The notes beneath the pieces are model-generated. The model saw nothing but the letters and a program-made list of their open reading frames with translations. It did not search any database and was not told where the DNA came from. The translations under genes and the position numbers were made by a program. From Planctomycetota bacterium (lineage in GTDB: Bacteria; Planctomycetota; UBA8742; UBA2392), in NCBI GenBank assembly GCA_020425605.1, contig JAGQRH010000006.1, forward strand, positions 62,001 to 126,000: 64,000 nucleotides of DNA, given 5' to 3'. Shown in pieces: positions 24,767-34,108 of this stretch; positions within the stretch are counted from its first letter, which is position 1, and each line of letters starts with the position of its first letter.

Positions 24767-25570
24767 TCAACGGACCATGCGCTTGCGCATTCGGCGCGGT
24801 ACCACCACCGAGAGCACCGTGCTCGCCACCAGGATCCAGAGTGCGTCCACGGCGTGCATCCAATCCAGCGGCCCTTGTGCCAGCCCACGCATCAGGCGAA
24901 CGCAGTGAAACAGTGGCGTGAACCATGCGATGGTCTCGGCATGTCCGCCCGCCATGTTCGGATTGTTGAGCGGGAAAAAGATGCCCGAAAACAGAAACAG
25001 CGGCGTCAGCCAGAGCGTGTAGTAGAAGCCGTAGTAGTTGATGTTGCGAATGCTGGCGGTGAACGTCAGCCCGATCAGCGCGAACATGTTGGCCGTGAGC
25101 AGCATCGCCACCGGCAGCAGCACACCCCACGGGCTGGTGATGATGTTGTAGCCCGCGGCCGTGAAACAGAGCAGCACTGTCATAAACGCCACGCCATAAA
25201 TCAGGCCACGCGAGATCGCCCAGAGCTGCTCGCCAAACGCGATGTCCTGGATCTGCGCCGGCGTCGCCAGATAGGCGTCGTAGAGCTTGGCGAAGTTCAT
25301 CTTGACGAAGACGTTGTAGGTCGACTCAAAGCTCGCGCCCTGCATAGCCGAGGCCGCCATCAACCCGGGCGCAATGAACTCGATGTAGCTGAGCCCGTTC
25401 ACGCCGCGCCCGACAAACATCCCCAGCCCAAGCCCCATGCCAAGCAGGTAAAGCACCGGATCAAAGAAGTTGGGCAGGATGTTGGTCATCCACGTGTGCG
25501 AATACTCCGTCATGTTCCGTCGCCAGACTGCAACGGCCGTGGTCAGGTTGATGTCGCCGGGCAGGTTCAT
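24767..25570 (-). CDS. ABC-2 type transporter permease (NodJ/DrrB-like)
   Basis: A 267-residue integral membrane protein with six hydrophobic segments, among them ILPNFFDPVLYLLGMGLGLGMFVGRGV, LIYGVAFMTVLLCFTAAGY, GVLLPVAMLLTANMFALIGLTF and LWLTPLFLFSGIFFPLNN. The last is the ABC-2 signature region. It pairs with the ATPase encoded immediately upstream (4-bp overlap) to form an exporter, perhaps of lipid, polysaccharide or drug. The exported compound cannot be read from sequence. The very C-terminal part is short and basic (RRMRKRMVR). Confidence 0.85.
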   Translation of the reverse strand: MNLPGDINLTTAVAVWRRNMTEYSHTWMTNILPNFFDPVLYLLGMGLGLGMFVGRGVNGLSYIEFIAPGLMAASAMQGASFESTYNVFVKMNFAKLYDAYLATPAQIQDIAFGEQLWAISRGLIYGVAFMTVLLCFTAAGYNIITSPWGVLLPVAMLLTANMFALIGLTFTASIRNINYYGFYYTLWLTPLFLFSGIFFPLNNPNMAGGHAETIAWFTPLFHCVRLMRGLAQGPLDWMHAVDALWILVASTVLSVVVPRRMRKRMVR

Positions 25571-26496
25571 GATCCGAGCCCCCGGCCGGTGATCTTCAAG
25601 AACACGTCCTCGAGTGTGCTGCGCCTGACCAGTGTTTCGGCGTCCGGTAGTAACTGGGCGGCGCGCGTGACGACCTCTTCGCCGTTGTCTACATATAGGA
25701 GCAGCCGGTCGTGGTGGACCTCTTTGCGGCTCGCCATGCCCTGCAACTCTTTAGCCGGCTCGGGCACCACCTCTGCCTCCTTCAGCCCTATCTCGACGAC
25801 ATGCGTCGTGACATGCTGCTTGATCAGTGCGCGAGGCGTGCCCTCAGCCACGATCTTGCCCTTGTCCATGATTACCAGCTGGTCGCAGAGCTGCTCGGCC
25901 TCGTCCATGTAGTGGGTGGTCAGGATCAGCGTTGCCTCGCGCCGCTTCAGGTCGCGCATGCGGTCCCACAGGTTGATGCGCGCCTGCGGGTCAAGGCCCG
26001 TGGTCGGCTCGTCCAGCACTACCAGCTCGGGGTTGCCAACCAGCCCACGCGCGATCAGCACACGGCGCATCATGCCACCGGAGAGTTCAAGCACCTTGGA
26101 ATCAGCCCGGTCCGACAAATGGACGAAATCCAGCAGCTCAATGGCACGCGCCTTGGCCTGCCTGCGGCTGAGTCCATAGAAGCGTGCGAATACCTCAAGG
26201 TTTTCACGGACCGTGAGTTCCTGGTCGAGGTTGTTGTCCTGCGGCACCACGCCCAGCTTCTGCTTGACTGAGCGATCGTTGGCGCCGCCCGCCACTTCCA
26301 GACCCAGGATCTTCAGGCTGCCTCCGCCGACGGGCGACGCGCGGTAGATCATGCGCATGGTGGTTGTCTTGCCGGCGCCGTTCGGCCCAAGAAAGCCGAA
26401 GCATTGCCCGCGCGGTATTTCAAAGTCGATCCCGTCCACGGCTACAAAATCGCCGTAGTTCTTACGCAGGCCTCTCCCGGTTACTGCCGTATCCAT
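25567..26496 (-). CDS. ABC-2 type transporter ATP-binding protein (NodI/DrrA-like)
   Basis: A 309-residue nucleotide-binding subunit. Walker A GPNGAGKTT is at 37-45. The Q-loop region VVPQDNNLDQELTVREN is the form seen in NodI-like exporters. The signature is LSGGMMRR, Walker B is ELVVLDEPTTGLD and the H-switch is LILTTHYMDEAEQL. A C-terminal extension of about 90 residues (HVVEIGLKEAEVV onward) is typical of DrrA/NodI. The stop overlaps the permease start, so they form one operon. A 95-bp divergent region separates it from the secreted protein at 26592. Confidence 0.92.
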   Translation of the reverse strand: MDTAVTGRGLRKNYGDFVAVDGIDFEIPRGQCFGFLGPNGAGKTTTMRMIYRASPVGGGSLKILGLEVAGGANDRSVKQKLGVVPQDNNLDQELTVRENLEVFARFYGLSRRQAKARAIELLDFVHLSDRADSKVLELSGGMMRRVLIARGLVGNPELVVLDEPTTGLDPQARINLWDRMRDLKRREATLILTTHYMDEAEQLCDQLVIMDKGKIVAEGTPRALIKQHVTTHVVEIGLKEAEVVPEPAKELQGMASRKEVHHDRLLLYVDNGEEVVTRAAQLLPDAETLVRRSTLEDVFLKITGRGLGS

Positions 26497-26591
26497 GCGA
26501 CGGCTTATAGCAACGCAATCAGATTGACGCCCTCGTTCGCGTCGCCTAAAAGCTCAACTCGCTCGCATTCAATATCCCAGAGGAGACAGCG

Positions 26592-28469
26592 ATGAGACTT
26601 CATGCATGGTGGATGTTGTCTATTGGGGCAGTGATCTGTCTGGCCGCTCACCAGAACCAACTCATTCAGGCACAGGGCGCAGACGGCCCGACCGTGATGG
26701 CCGAGGGCAAAGAACTCGCCTCGGGCAGCACCTACATCATTCCCGGTCACTCCGAGACCAGCAGCCTGGCTTTGTTCAGCGAAAGCGTGCAGGTCGTCAG
26801 CCTCTACAACAAGACCGGCAAGGACATGACGATCAACAAGGTCGAAATCGCCGTCGGCGAAGGCGTAATGACCGAAGAGTTCACGCTGCTGAAAGACCAG
26901 ATCAAGCGCGAGCCCCTGACCGACGTCAGTGAGACCATCACCGACGGCAAGAACTGGGGTTTCAAGGTTCGCTTCTACCCCGTCGAGTCCGGCACGCGCA
27001 CTGGCAAGGTCACCGTCACCTACAACACCGACAAGACCTATGAGCTGAATCTGCAGGGTCGGGGCCGCGGCGAAACCAACTTTTTCAGCCACGGCGAGAC
27101 CACGCTTCACAAGCTGTTCGGCGCTGCCAATACCGATGAGATGCTCAGCGGCGCGGTGGGCGGCCCCGACGGCTCGATCTACTTCACCGGCCAGGCCACG
27201 CAGATTGCCGACAAATTCAGCACCGACATTTTCTGGGGCAAGGTCAACGCCGACGGCACACTGGCCTGGGCGCAGCTCTGGAACGGCAAGTACATGGACC
27301 GCAGCCCTGACTCGGGCCAGAACGCTGAAACCGGCGGCACGTCCGGCAGCCTCGCCGTCGATGCCGAGGGCAACCTGTACCTGTGCGGCGCGACCAGCCC
27401 CGCCAGCTACAACAGCAACTTCGCCGCCCTCGTGATCAAGGTCGACGGCAAGACCGGCCAGCCGCTTTGGGAACAGATGTGGCGGCCCGAGTGGGCCAGC
27501 AGCCTGATCGCCAGGCACGATGCGCAGGCCTACGCGCTGTCAGTCCGCGACGGCAGCGTCTACGTCACCGGGCACTGCGGCAGCGGCGAAGTCATGCTGC
27601 TGAACCTGAACACCGCGGACGGCACCGTAAAGTCGCAATTCAGCTTCGACCCCACACCGGGCAGCAACGACCGCGGATACGCCATCGCCGCGTTTGATGG
27701 CGGCGTCGCCATCGGCGGTCTGGCCGACAGCCGTGCATTCGTTGCCAGCATCGACCTGACCGGCGACAAGCCCAAAGTAAGCTGGAGCAAGCAAGTAGAC
27801 ATGGGTCGTGGCAGCGACATCAACTGCATCGATGTTGACGCCGAGGGCAACATCTATGCCTCATGTGACCGGCGCGGCGCGACGACCTTCTTCAGCGCAA
27901 TCCGCATCAACAAAGACGGCAGCTTCTGCTGGGGCAAGACCTGCACTGGCACCGCGGGCGACCGCAACAACACTCACATGGTGAAGGTCATCGGCAATAC
28001 CGTCTACGTCGGCGGGCGTCTTGGCGCAGCAAGCACCTTTGACACCAGCAGCGGCGACGGCCTGCTGCTCGCGCTCAATCCCGCGGACGGCGCCGAAAAA
28101 TGGACCGCCTTCTACTATACTGGTACCGGCCCCGATGAAGCGGGCGAACACCGCATCAAGGGCGTCGCGGTTAATGGCGACACACTCACGATCATCGGCC
28201 AGAGCTATACCGGTAGCCGCAACGGTGTGCGCTACTGGGGCTACTGGTACGACGGCGTGACCAGCATTGAGGACTACAAGCCGGAATTGTCGGACCTTGG
28301 ACTGGCGGAAGAAAGCCTGAAGCCCGTGGAGAAGGGTGCCGTACAGAACGGCGCCGAAGCTCGCAAGCTGGTCGACCTCAAGGACAAGCTCGACTGGATC
28401 GATGCAAACACCAAGACCGGCGAAGCAAGCGACGGAGACATTTCGGTCTGGCAGATCAAGCTCAAGTAG
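26592..28469 (+). CDS. secreted beta-propeller protein with N-terminal ASH-like domain
   Basis: 625 residues with a signal peptide (MRLHAWWMLSIGAVICLAAHQNQ, cleavage likely near AQG at 27-30). Residues about 40-160 (SVQVVSLYNKTGKDMTINKVEIAVG, GFKVRFYPVESGTRTGKVTVTY) look like a choice-of-anchor/ASH immunoglobulin-type module. Residues 170-560 are beta-propeller blades with the recurring G-N-x-Y/V-x-x-G pattern (AVDAEGNLYLCGATS, SVRDGSVYVTGHCGSGE, DVDAEGNIYASCDRRG). The last 60 residues are acidic and helical. A strong Shine-Dalgarno, GAGGAGA, is at 26579-26585, and a terminator follows the stop. Extracytoplasmic; ligand unknown. Confidence 0.7.
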   Translation: MRLHAWWMLSIGAVICLAAHQNQLIQAQGADGPTVMAEGKELASGSTYIIPGHSETSSLALFSESVQVVSLYNKTGKDMTINKVEIAVGEGVMTEEFTLLKDQIKREPLTDVSETITDGKNWGFKVRFYPVESGTRTGKVTVTYNTDKTYELNLQGRGRGETNFFSHGETTLHKLFGAANTDEMLSGAVGGPDGSIYFTGQATQIADKFSTDIFWGKVNADGTLAWAQLWNGKYMDRSPDSGQNAETGGTSGSLAVDAEGNLYLCGATSPASYNSNFAALVIKVDGKTGQPLWEQMWRPEWASSLIARHDAQAYALSVRDGSVYVTGHCGSGEVMLLNLNTADGTVKSQFSFDPTPGSNDRGYAIAAFDGGVAIGGLADSRAFVASIDLTGDKPKVSWSKQVDMGRGSDINCIDVDAEGNIYASCDRRGATTFFSAIRINKDGSFCWGKTCTGTAGDRNNTHMVKVIGNTVYVGGRLGAASTFDTSSGDGLLLALNPADGAEKWTAFYYTGTGPDEAGEHRIKGVAVNGDTLTIIGQSYTGSRNGVRYWGYWYDGVTSIEDYKPELSDLGLAEESLKPVEKGAVQNGAEARKLVDLKDKLDWIDANTKTGEASDGDISVWQIKLK

Positions 28470-28484
28470 ACTCATGATGCCCGA

Positions 28485-28512
28485 AACCGCCGCGCACACG
28501 CGCGGCGGTTTT
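28485..28512 (+). terminator. rho-independent terminator after the secreted propeller gene
   Basis: AACCGCCGCGC (28485-28495) and GCGCGGCGGTT (28500-28510) form a perfect 11-bp stem with an ACAC loop, followed by TTTTCATTT. It lies 15 bp after the stop codon of the propeller gene. Confidence 0.8.
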
Positions 28513-28530
28513 CATTTGTATGCTCGCTCC

Positions 28531-29130
28531 ATGGCCGATCCCGTTGTCATTGTCGACTACGACCCCGCCTGGCCCGGCCTGTACGCCCGCGAAGCAGAGA
28601 GCCTGCTGCGCAGCTTCGGCGATGCTGAGCATGCGATCGAGCATATCGGCAGCACGGCCGTGCCCGGCCTGGCTGCCAAGCCGGTGATCGACATCCTGGT
28701 CGCCGTAGCTGAGCCTGCGCTGCTGGATGCCTCGGCCGAAGAGCAGGCCGTTACCGGCGAAGAAAAGGCGATCGACCCGCGCGGCAACGACGCGCACGTG
28801 GGATTCGTCCGCGGCATTGTGGGGTGCAAGTTCACGTATCGCGGCGTGAACGGACTGCCCGGGCGGCTCTACTTCTTCAGGCACCGCGAAGGCCGTAGCG
28901 CACACGTGCATGTCGCGCGGCGCGACTCATGGTTCGTGCAGGACCAGCTGCTGTTCCGGGACTGGCTGCGTAGCCATCCCCACGACGTCTTGGCCTATCA
29001 GACACTCAAGCGCGAACTGGCCGAGCGCCTGCGCGACGACCGGATCGCCTACACCAACGCAAAGCGTGATTTCATCCGCGACATCCTGCTGCAGGCCGGG
29101 GGCGTGGGTCCTTGGCTGCATGAGTCGTGA
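28531..29130 (+). CDS. GrpB/UPF0157 family protein
   Basis: 199 residues from the ATG at 28531; the frame is open upstream but covers the terminator. A nucleotidyltransferase-fold family of unclear function, sometimes fused to dephospho-CoA kinase. Diagnostic stretches are VDYDPAWPGLYAREAESLL, AIEHIGSTAVPGLAAKPVIDILVAV (the G-S-T-A-V-P-G-L-x-A-K-P-x-I-D core) and SAHVHVARRDSWFVQDQLLFRDWLRSHPHDVLAYQTLK. The usual segment between the two is present but longer and acidic (EEQAVTGEEKAIDPR). The next gene, an ECF sigma factor, starts 12 bp after the stop. Confidence 0.85.
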   Translation: MADPVVIVDYDPAWPGLYAREAESLLRSFGDAEHAIEHIGSTAVPGLAAKPVIDILVAVAEPALLDASAEEQAVTGEEKAIDPRGNDAHVGFVRGIVGCKFTYRGVNGLPGRLYFFRHREGRSAHVHVARRDSWFVQDQLLFRDWLRSHPHDVLAYQTLKRELAERLRDDRIAYTNAKRDFIRDILLQAGGVGPWLHES

Positions 29131-29142
29131 TAAACTGTCGGC

Positions 29143-29646
29143 GTGACCCATCCTGACCTCGATACTCTCTGGCGCGACCACGGCGTCGACCTGAAACGTT
29201 TCCTGCGTGTGCTGGGGGCGTCGCACGCCGAGGCCGAAGACGCCGCACAAGAAGCCTTCCTGCAGGCGCTTCGCACTCCGCCTCAAGAGCGCAGCCGTGC
29301 CGAAACGGCCGCGTGGCTGCGCACGGTGGCGAAGAACGTCTTCCTGAAGTCGATGCGCAAGACACGCAAGGTTGTCGCGATCGACATGCAAACGATTGAG
29401 CAGGACTGGGCCGCGGTCGCCGGCGACGACGGCGCCCAAGCCAGGGTGGATGCTCTCAAGCGCTGCATCACATTCCTCGATGAGCGCGAGCGCCGTGCAC
29501 TGCACCTGCGCTACACGCTGAACGCCAGCCGCGAGCGAATGGCCGAGGACCTCGGCCTCAGTGAGGGCGGCGTGAAGAACCTGCTGGAAAGGGTGAAAGC
29601 CAAGCTCAAGGAGTGCGTCGAGCGGGGAACACAGGGCCGAGGCTAA
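29143..29646 (+). CDS. ECF-type RNA polymerase sigma factor
   Basis: 167 residues from a GTG at 29143. The sigma-2 domain spans about 8-75 (LWRDHGVDLKRFLRVLGA, AEDAAQEAFLQALRTPP, ETAAWLRTVAKNVFLKSMRK). The sigma-4 helix-turn-helix is about 110-160 (LDERERRALHLRYTLNASRERMAEDLGLSEGGVKNLLERVKAKL). There is no sigma-3 domain, as is usual for ECF factors. The gene 56 bp downstream encodes a membrane protein with a FecR-like domain, a plausible regulator or target. GCAGCTTTTTTCGG after the stop might be a weak transcription pause. Confidence 0.88.
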   Translation: MTHPDLDTLWRDHGVDLKRFLRVLGASHAEAEDAAQEAFLQALRTPPQERSRAETAAWLRTVAKNVFLKSMRKTRKVVAIDMQTIEQDWAAVAGDDGAQARVDALKRCITFLDERERRALHLRYTLNASRERMAEDLGLSEGGVKNLLERVKAKLKECVERGTQGRG

Positions 29647-29702
29647 GCAGCTTTTTTCGGTTTTCCTGAGGACATTCGCTCGGCCGGGGGATTCTTCTAC
29701 TG

Positions 29703-31286
29703 ATGACCAACAACGAAGACCGGATCTGGGAAGTGCTGATCGAAGATGCCGTGCGCGAGTCGGCGACGCCCGAGCAGCCGCATGAACCCGGTGACTACAC
29801 GCGCCGCCTGCTCACGCCTGTCGGCCCGATGGGGGTCGATCGCGGGCGATCGATGCGCTACACACGCCCGCGCTGGGTCTCGTATGTGGCTTCGGCGCTC
29901 GCGCTGGCGCTGGTCTGCGCAATCCTGTACGCCGGTGCGGTGCTGTTGCCGCAGCTCAGCGACGCAAACCACGCCAATGAAGACCAACCGCAAGCCGCCG
30001 GCAGCAACGACGCTCCGCCGGATCTGGGCAACAAGGCGCCGGTCCCCGCTCCCAAGCCGAAGCCGGAACCGCAACCCGAGCCGACAGACAACAGCCGCCC
30101 GGGAGTCGCGCCCGACGATGGCGGAGAGACGAAGTCTGAGCCAAGACCCGGCGACACGGTCGAGCAATCCAAGCCAGAGCCGAAGCCCGACGACGCGGTC
30201 GAGCAGCCCGAGCCAGAGCCGAAGCCCGACAACAGTGTTGAGCAACCCAAGCCAGAACCGAAGCCTGAGCCAAACCCGGATGGCACGGTTGAGCAGCCGA
30301 GGCCCGATGACACGATCGAGCAGCCCAAGCAGCCTGAGCCTACCGCGCCGGAACCCGACTCTGCGCTGTCCATCAATCTGCTGACCAAGATCGACTGGCA
30401 GAAGCCCGGCCTGAAGATGTTCGACTATTCGCCCGACGGAGAGATCTGGGCCCACGCACAGGAGACGACGCACTTTGCAGGCAACGTCTGGCTCCGCACC
30501 CGCACTGGCGTGGATTTTGAAGCCGCAGGGGTGCTGCTGCGACTGAACGGTACCATGCGTGTTTCACTGACCGAGCAGGAGCTGAGTGTCGAGCTCACGG
30601 ACGACGAACTGTTTGTAGACAGCCGGGGTGCCGGGCGCGATGTCTCACTGAGCACCGGCGAGTTCTCGTTGTCCCTGCTTTCCTGCGCTGCGTACGTCGA
30701 GCATAGGCCGAGCAGCGATGAGCTCAGGGTCTACGAGGGTGACGTGAGAATCGGTGACCAGCTGATCAGCGGTCCCCAGCGAGGAAAGCTCGAAAACCGC
30801 CGCAAACCATTGTTCTCGGTACTGCGCAGCAAGATGGCCGACGAGCCGTTCCTGCGGGACCTGCTGTCGCGCGTCATTTACCGCCAGGACTTCGACGCGG
30901 ACCCGAATGGCCGGTTGCGCGAAGGCACGTTGAAGGACGGCGTGATCTCCGGCCCGAATGTGTTTTGGGGCTACCCGGTGAACATCCAATACGAGGTCGG
31001 CATGGTAATCCGGCTGCGCGTGCGCTTTACGGGTGCCACGGCGGCCACGTTGACGCAGTTTGCGATCCCACGCAGCGACAACTTCAGCTTCGAGCTGGAC
31101 GCAGAGCGCCTGAGGCCCGGCGAATGGCAGGTTATTGAAGTTCCCGTCGACAAGTTCCTGGAGCGCACGAACCACAAAGAGCATCCGAACGAAGTCGACT
31201 GGTTCCAGAACGTGAGTATCGCGCCAAAAGGTGAGAACGCGCAGGTTGAGCTTGATTGGGTCGAGCTGATCCGCGCGGTGAAGTAG
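29703..31286 (+). CDS. membrane-anchored FecR-like protein with Pro/Glu/Lys repeat linker
   Basis: A 527-residue single-pass protein. Residues 1-58 are cytoplasmic. Residues 59-81 (VSYVASALALALVCAILYAGAVLL) form one transmembrane helix. A long periplasmic linker follows, with imperfect repeats of the unit EQPxPEPKPD-xx-V at about 150-220. Residues 230-380 hold a FecR-like domain (VWLRTRTGVDFEAAGVLLRLNG, DELFVDSRGAGRDVSLSTGEFSLSLLSCAAYVEH). The last 140 residues are a carbohydrate-binding-like beta sandwich. It is next to an ECF sigma factor, so an anti-sigma or signal-receiving role is plausible, but no zinc-binding anti-sigma motif (HxxxCxxC) is visible. Confidence 0.65.
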   Translation: MTNNEDRIWEVLIEDAVRESATPEQPHEPGDYTRRLLTPVGPMGVDRGRSMRYTRPRWVSYVASALALALVCAILYAGAVLLPQLSDANHANEDQPQAAGSNDAPPDLGNKAPVPAPKPKPEPQPEPTDNSRPGVAPDDGGETKSEPRPGDTVEQSKPEPKPDDAVEQPEPEPKPDNSVEQPKPEPKPEPNPDGTVEQPRPDDTIEQPKQPEPTAPEPDSALSINLLTKIDWQKPGLKMFDYSPDGEIWAHAQETTHFAGNVWLRTRTGVDFEAAGVLLRLNGTMRVSLTEQELSVELTDDELFVDSRGAGRDVSLSTGEFSLSLLSCAAYVEHRPSSDELRVYEGDVRIGDQLISGPQRGKLENRRKPLFSVLRSKMADEPFLRDLLSRVIYRQDFDADPNGRLREGTLKDGVISGPNVFWGYPVNIQYEVGMVIRLRVRFTGATAATLTQFAIPRSDNFSFELDAERLRPGEWQVIEVPVDKFLERTNHKEHPNEVDWFQNVSIAPKGENAQVELDWVELIRAVK

Positions 31287-31293
31287 TGGGTGG

Positions 31294-31312
31294 TGCGGGC
31301 GCCTCGCCCGCA
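31294..31312 (+). terminator. GC hairpin between the FecR-like and beta-helix genes
   Basis: TGCGGGCG (31294-31301) and CGCCCGCA (31305-31312) form an 8-bp stem with a CCT loop, 8 bp after the FecR-like stop codon. There is no T-run, so it could be a weak terminator, an RNA-stability element or a dispersed repeat. Confidence 0.35.
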
Positions 31313-31385
31313 ATTCGGACAATCGCGCTTGATCGAAAAACCGGCACTGGCCGGCACGGTCGCGCACGTCCTGAACTAAGGGGGG

Positions 31386-33137
31386 ATGATGAGGTACCTG
31401 ATTCTGATTCTGGTGGTAGCCGCGACGCCGCTGGCCGCAGCGACCATCAACGCCACACCGGCGGACTACCAGGCCAAGCTGGCTGCGCTGAATCCGGGTG
31501 ACACGTTGCAGCTTGCGGCCGGCACCTACACAAACCGGCTGGTGATCAATGGGCTGCACGGCAACTCGGGCGCGTGGTTCACCATTGTGGGTCCGGCAAG
31601 CGGCACGCCCGCGACTTTCAACGGCGTTAGCGGCAACAACACCGTCAGCCTGAAAGACTGCAGCTACATCGAGATCAAGAATTTAACAATCGACTGCCTG
31701 GGGCTGGCAGTGGACGGCATCAAGGCCGAGGGCTACAGCACCACGCCGCACACCGTGCACGACATGCTGATCGAAAACTGCACGATCCTGAACGCCGGCA
31801 ACAACCAGCAGATCGTCGGCATCAACACCAAGTGCCCCTGCTGGAACTGGACCATCCGCGGCAACACCATCACCGGCGCGGGCACCGGCATGTACCTCGG
31901 AAACAGCAACGGCGACGAGCCGTTCATCCGCGGCGTGATCGAGGGCAACCGCATTTACGACCCCGAGGGCTACTGCATCGAGATCAAGTACCAGAACAAT
32001 TGGCCCACGGGCCTCGGCCTGCCAACAGGCACCGGCAAGACAATCATCCGCAACAACGTCTTCATCAAAACCAGCCGGGCCAGCGGCTCGGGCGATCGGC
32101 CAAACCTGCTGTTCGACGGCTTCCCGGACAGCGGCACCGGCGCGAACGACAAGTATGAGGTCTACGGCAACTTCATCGCCAGTAACCCGCGCGAAAGCCT
32201 CGTTCAGTGTTCCGGCCGATTCTCCTTCCATGACAACGTCCTCGTGGACGCGCCGAACGCCAGCTTCGCCGGCCTGTACATCACCACCCACTCGGGCAAG
32301 AGCGTCAAGTACGCGACGGTCTACAACAACACCATCTACGCCTGCGGCCGTGGCATCCGCGTGGCCAGTGGCGACACGGCCGACGCGGTAGTCGGCAACC
32401 TGGTATTCAGCAGCAACGCAATCAGCGGCACGATCACGACCAACGCAGACAACATCACCGACACCGTCGCTAACGCGGGGAGTTACGTGACCAACCCGAG
32501 CACGACGCTGGGCAGCATGGACTTCTACCCAAAGGCCGGGCAATGCACCGGCTCGGCACTGAATCTGAGCGCGTTCAGCAGCGACGGGTACTACGACAGC
32601 GACTTCAACGGTGATTCGAAGAGCGGCTTCACCTATCGCGGGGCCTATGCGGGCAGCGGCGTGAATCCGGGCTGGTCGCCCGGCAACACACTGAAGACGG
32701 GAGGGCCGGGCTCGGGCCCTACGACGCCCCCGGCGCCAAGCGTGGCAAGCCCCGCCGGGGGAGCTCTTCCAAACGCGTTCCTGGGGATTAGCTATAGCGT
32801 GACGTTCACGGCCGCGGGCGGTGCGGGCGGATACACCTGGAGCATTCCGGCCGTCGACCTGCCGCCCGGCCTCGCGTTGAACACAAACAGCGGCGTTTTG
32901 TCCGGCGTGCCGACGACCACCGGATCGTACAACTTTACCGTGACCGTCACCGACAGCAACACGAACACGGCCGTGCAGAACTACACGATAACCGTAAGTA
33001 CACCCGACCCGGGCAGCAAAGGCGGGGGAGGTAGCGGCGGCTGCAGCACAGGAAGCGGCGCCGCCTGGTGGCTGCTGGCGTTGCCGTTGCTGCTGTTGCG
33101 TAGCCCCCGGCGTAAGCTGGGGGCATCAAGAGGCTGA
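31386..33137 (+). CDS. secreted right-handed beta-helix protein with Ig-like domain and C-terminal sorting tail
   Basis: 583 residues; the start is one of two tandem ATGs (31386, 31389) after a GGGGGG stretch. Signal peptide at 1-19 (YLILILVVAATPLAAA). Residues 25-400 form a parallel beta-helix of the pectate-lyase/right-handed type (DTLQLAAGTYTNRLVINGLHG, MLIENCTILNAGNNQQIVGINTK, GVIEGNRIYDPEGYCIEIKYQNN). Residues about 455-550 are a putative Ig domain (PPGLALNTNSGVLSGVPTTTGSYNFTVTVTD). The end reads SGGCSTGSG, a hydrophobic run, then RSPRRK: a MYXO-CTERM or GlyGly-CTERM type sorting signal. Probably surface-attached, with a possible polysaccharide substrate. Confidence 0.75.
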   Translation: MMRYLILILVVAATPLAAATINATPADYQAKLAALNPGDTLQLAAGTYTNRLVINGLHGNSGAWFTIVGPASGTPATFNGVSGNNTVSLKDCSYIEIKNLTIDCLGLAVDGIKAEGYSTTPHTVHDMLIENCTILNAGNNQQIVGINTKCPCWNWTIRGNTITGAGTGMYLGNSNGDEPFIRGVIEGNRIYDPEGYCIEIKYQNNWPTGLGLPTGTGKTIIRNNVFIKTSRASGSGDRPNLLFDGFPDSGTGANDKYEVYGNFIASNPRESLVQCSGRFSFHDNVLVDAPNASFAGLYITTHSGKSVKYATVYNNTIYACGRGIRVASGDTADAVVGNLVFSSNAISGTITTNADNITDTVANAGSYVTNPSTTLGSMDFYPKAGQCTGSALNLSAFSSDGYYDSDFNGDSKSGFTYRGAYAGSGVNPGWSPGNTLKTGGPGSGPTTPPAPSVASPAGGALPNAFLGISYSVTFTAAGGAGGYTWSIPAVDLPPGLALNTNSGVLSGVPTTTGSYNFTVTVTDSNTNTAVQNYTITVSTPDPGSKGGGGSGGCSTGSGAAWWLLALPLLLLRSPRRKLGASRG

Positions 33138-33233
33138 GGGGACTGCCTGCCCTGGCCGCACATCAACGGCTTCGACAAACCCTTCAATTGCCGGCACGAC
33201 CTTGCGTCTCATAACCGAATCTGACCCATCGGG

Positions 33234-34100
33234 TTACAACTCAATCGCCATCATTTCCTGCGCGAGCTCGAAGCCCGCGGCAGTGACGCTGCGCGCCTCC
33301 TTGCTGGCCGGGTCGCAGACCGGATTCGAATGATTGAAGTGGGTCAGGATGATGCGGCTCCCGTCCGTGAGGTCAGCGAACTTCTTGACCGTGTCGGTGA
33401 TAAACGGGTGCGAGATCTCTTTCAGGTTTCGCCCGGGCAGCTCGGCTGCCGAATAGAATGTCGCGTCCAGCAGGCTGACCTCGTGCTTCGCAACCTCGTC
33501 GCGCGCGGCTGGCCATGCGTCCCAATTGTCGATGTCCGGCACGTACAGCAGCTTTTCATTGATGCTGATGCCGATGGTGTCGGTGTACTCGCCGCGGTGG
33601 GGCACCGCGATCGGCCGAACGCTGAGTCCCGGCCATGGCTCCAGCGGCGCAGTGATTCCTGTACGCCCGTCACACACCTTCAGCTCAATGTTGCCCAGGG
33701 ACACCAGTTGATCCCAGGGCGCATTGGCTGAGAGAAACCCGGCCATCTTCTCGGTGCACCAGACCGCGAGCCTCTCGCAGCTCGCGGCCTCTCGGCCGAA
33801 ATGCACCAGCCCCGCATAGTGGCCCATGTGCGCGTGGGTCAGCAGCACCCCGTCAAATGGGTTCCTCATCGCGCGCTTTGCATAGCCCGGCAAACTCAGC
33901 AGGCGATTCTCCTGCTCCTTGATGTCGGGCGAGACGTCGACGAGGAAGCAGCGTCCTTCGTCGTCCAACACGCAGATACTAGGACCCAGCCGCACAGCCA
34001 GCGGGTCCACACGCGCTGCCATGTCCGGCTTCATACGCGAGCCAACCTGCGGCAACCCGCCGTCCTGGCCCGACCCGATGATGTAGACCGTTTGCGGCAT
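33234..34100 (-). CDS. PqqB-like metallo-beta-lactamase-fold hydrolase
   Basis: 288 residues from the ATG at 34100 (MPQTVYIIGSGQDGGLPQ). The MBL fold shows VLLTHAHMGHYAGLVHFGREA (the HxHxxH-type metal motif reads HAHMGH), IAVPHRGEYTDTIG, LLYVPDIDNWD, and LTHFNHSNPVCD near the end. Overall it resembles PqqB, which takes part in pyrroloquinoline quinone synthesis. No other pqq gene is near and many such paralogues act elsewhere, so the symbol is withheld. It is probably a cytoplasmic hydrolase or oxygenase-like protein. The next gene upstream ends 8 bp before its start. Confidence 0.75.
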   Translation of the reverse strand: MPQTVYIIGSGQDGGLPQVGSRMKPDMAARVDPLAVRLGPSICVLDDEGRCFLVDVSPDIKEQENRLLSLPGYAKRAMRNPFDGVLLTHAHMGHYAGLVHFGREAASCERLAVWCTEKMAGFLSANAPWDQLVSLGNIELKVCDGRTGITAPLEPWPGLSVRPIAVPHRGEYTDTIGISINEKLLYVPDIDNWDAWPAARDEVAKHEVSLLDATFYSAAELPGRNLKEISHPFITDTVKKFADLTDGSRIILTHFNHSNPVCDPASKEARSVTAAGFELAQEMMAIEL

Positions 34101-34108
34101 ACGACGTC

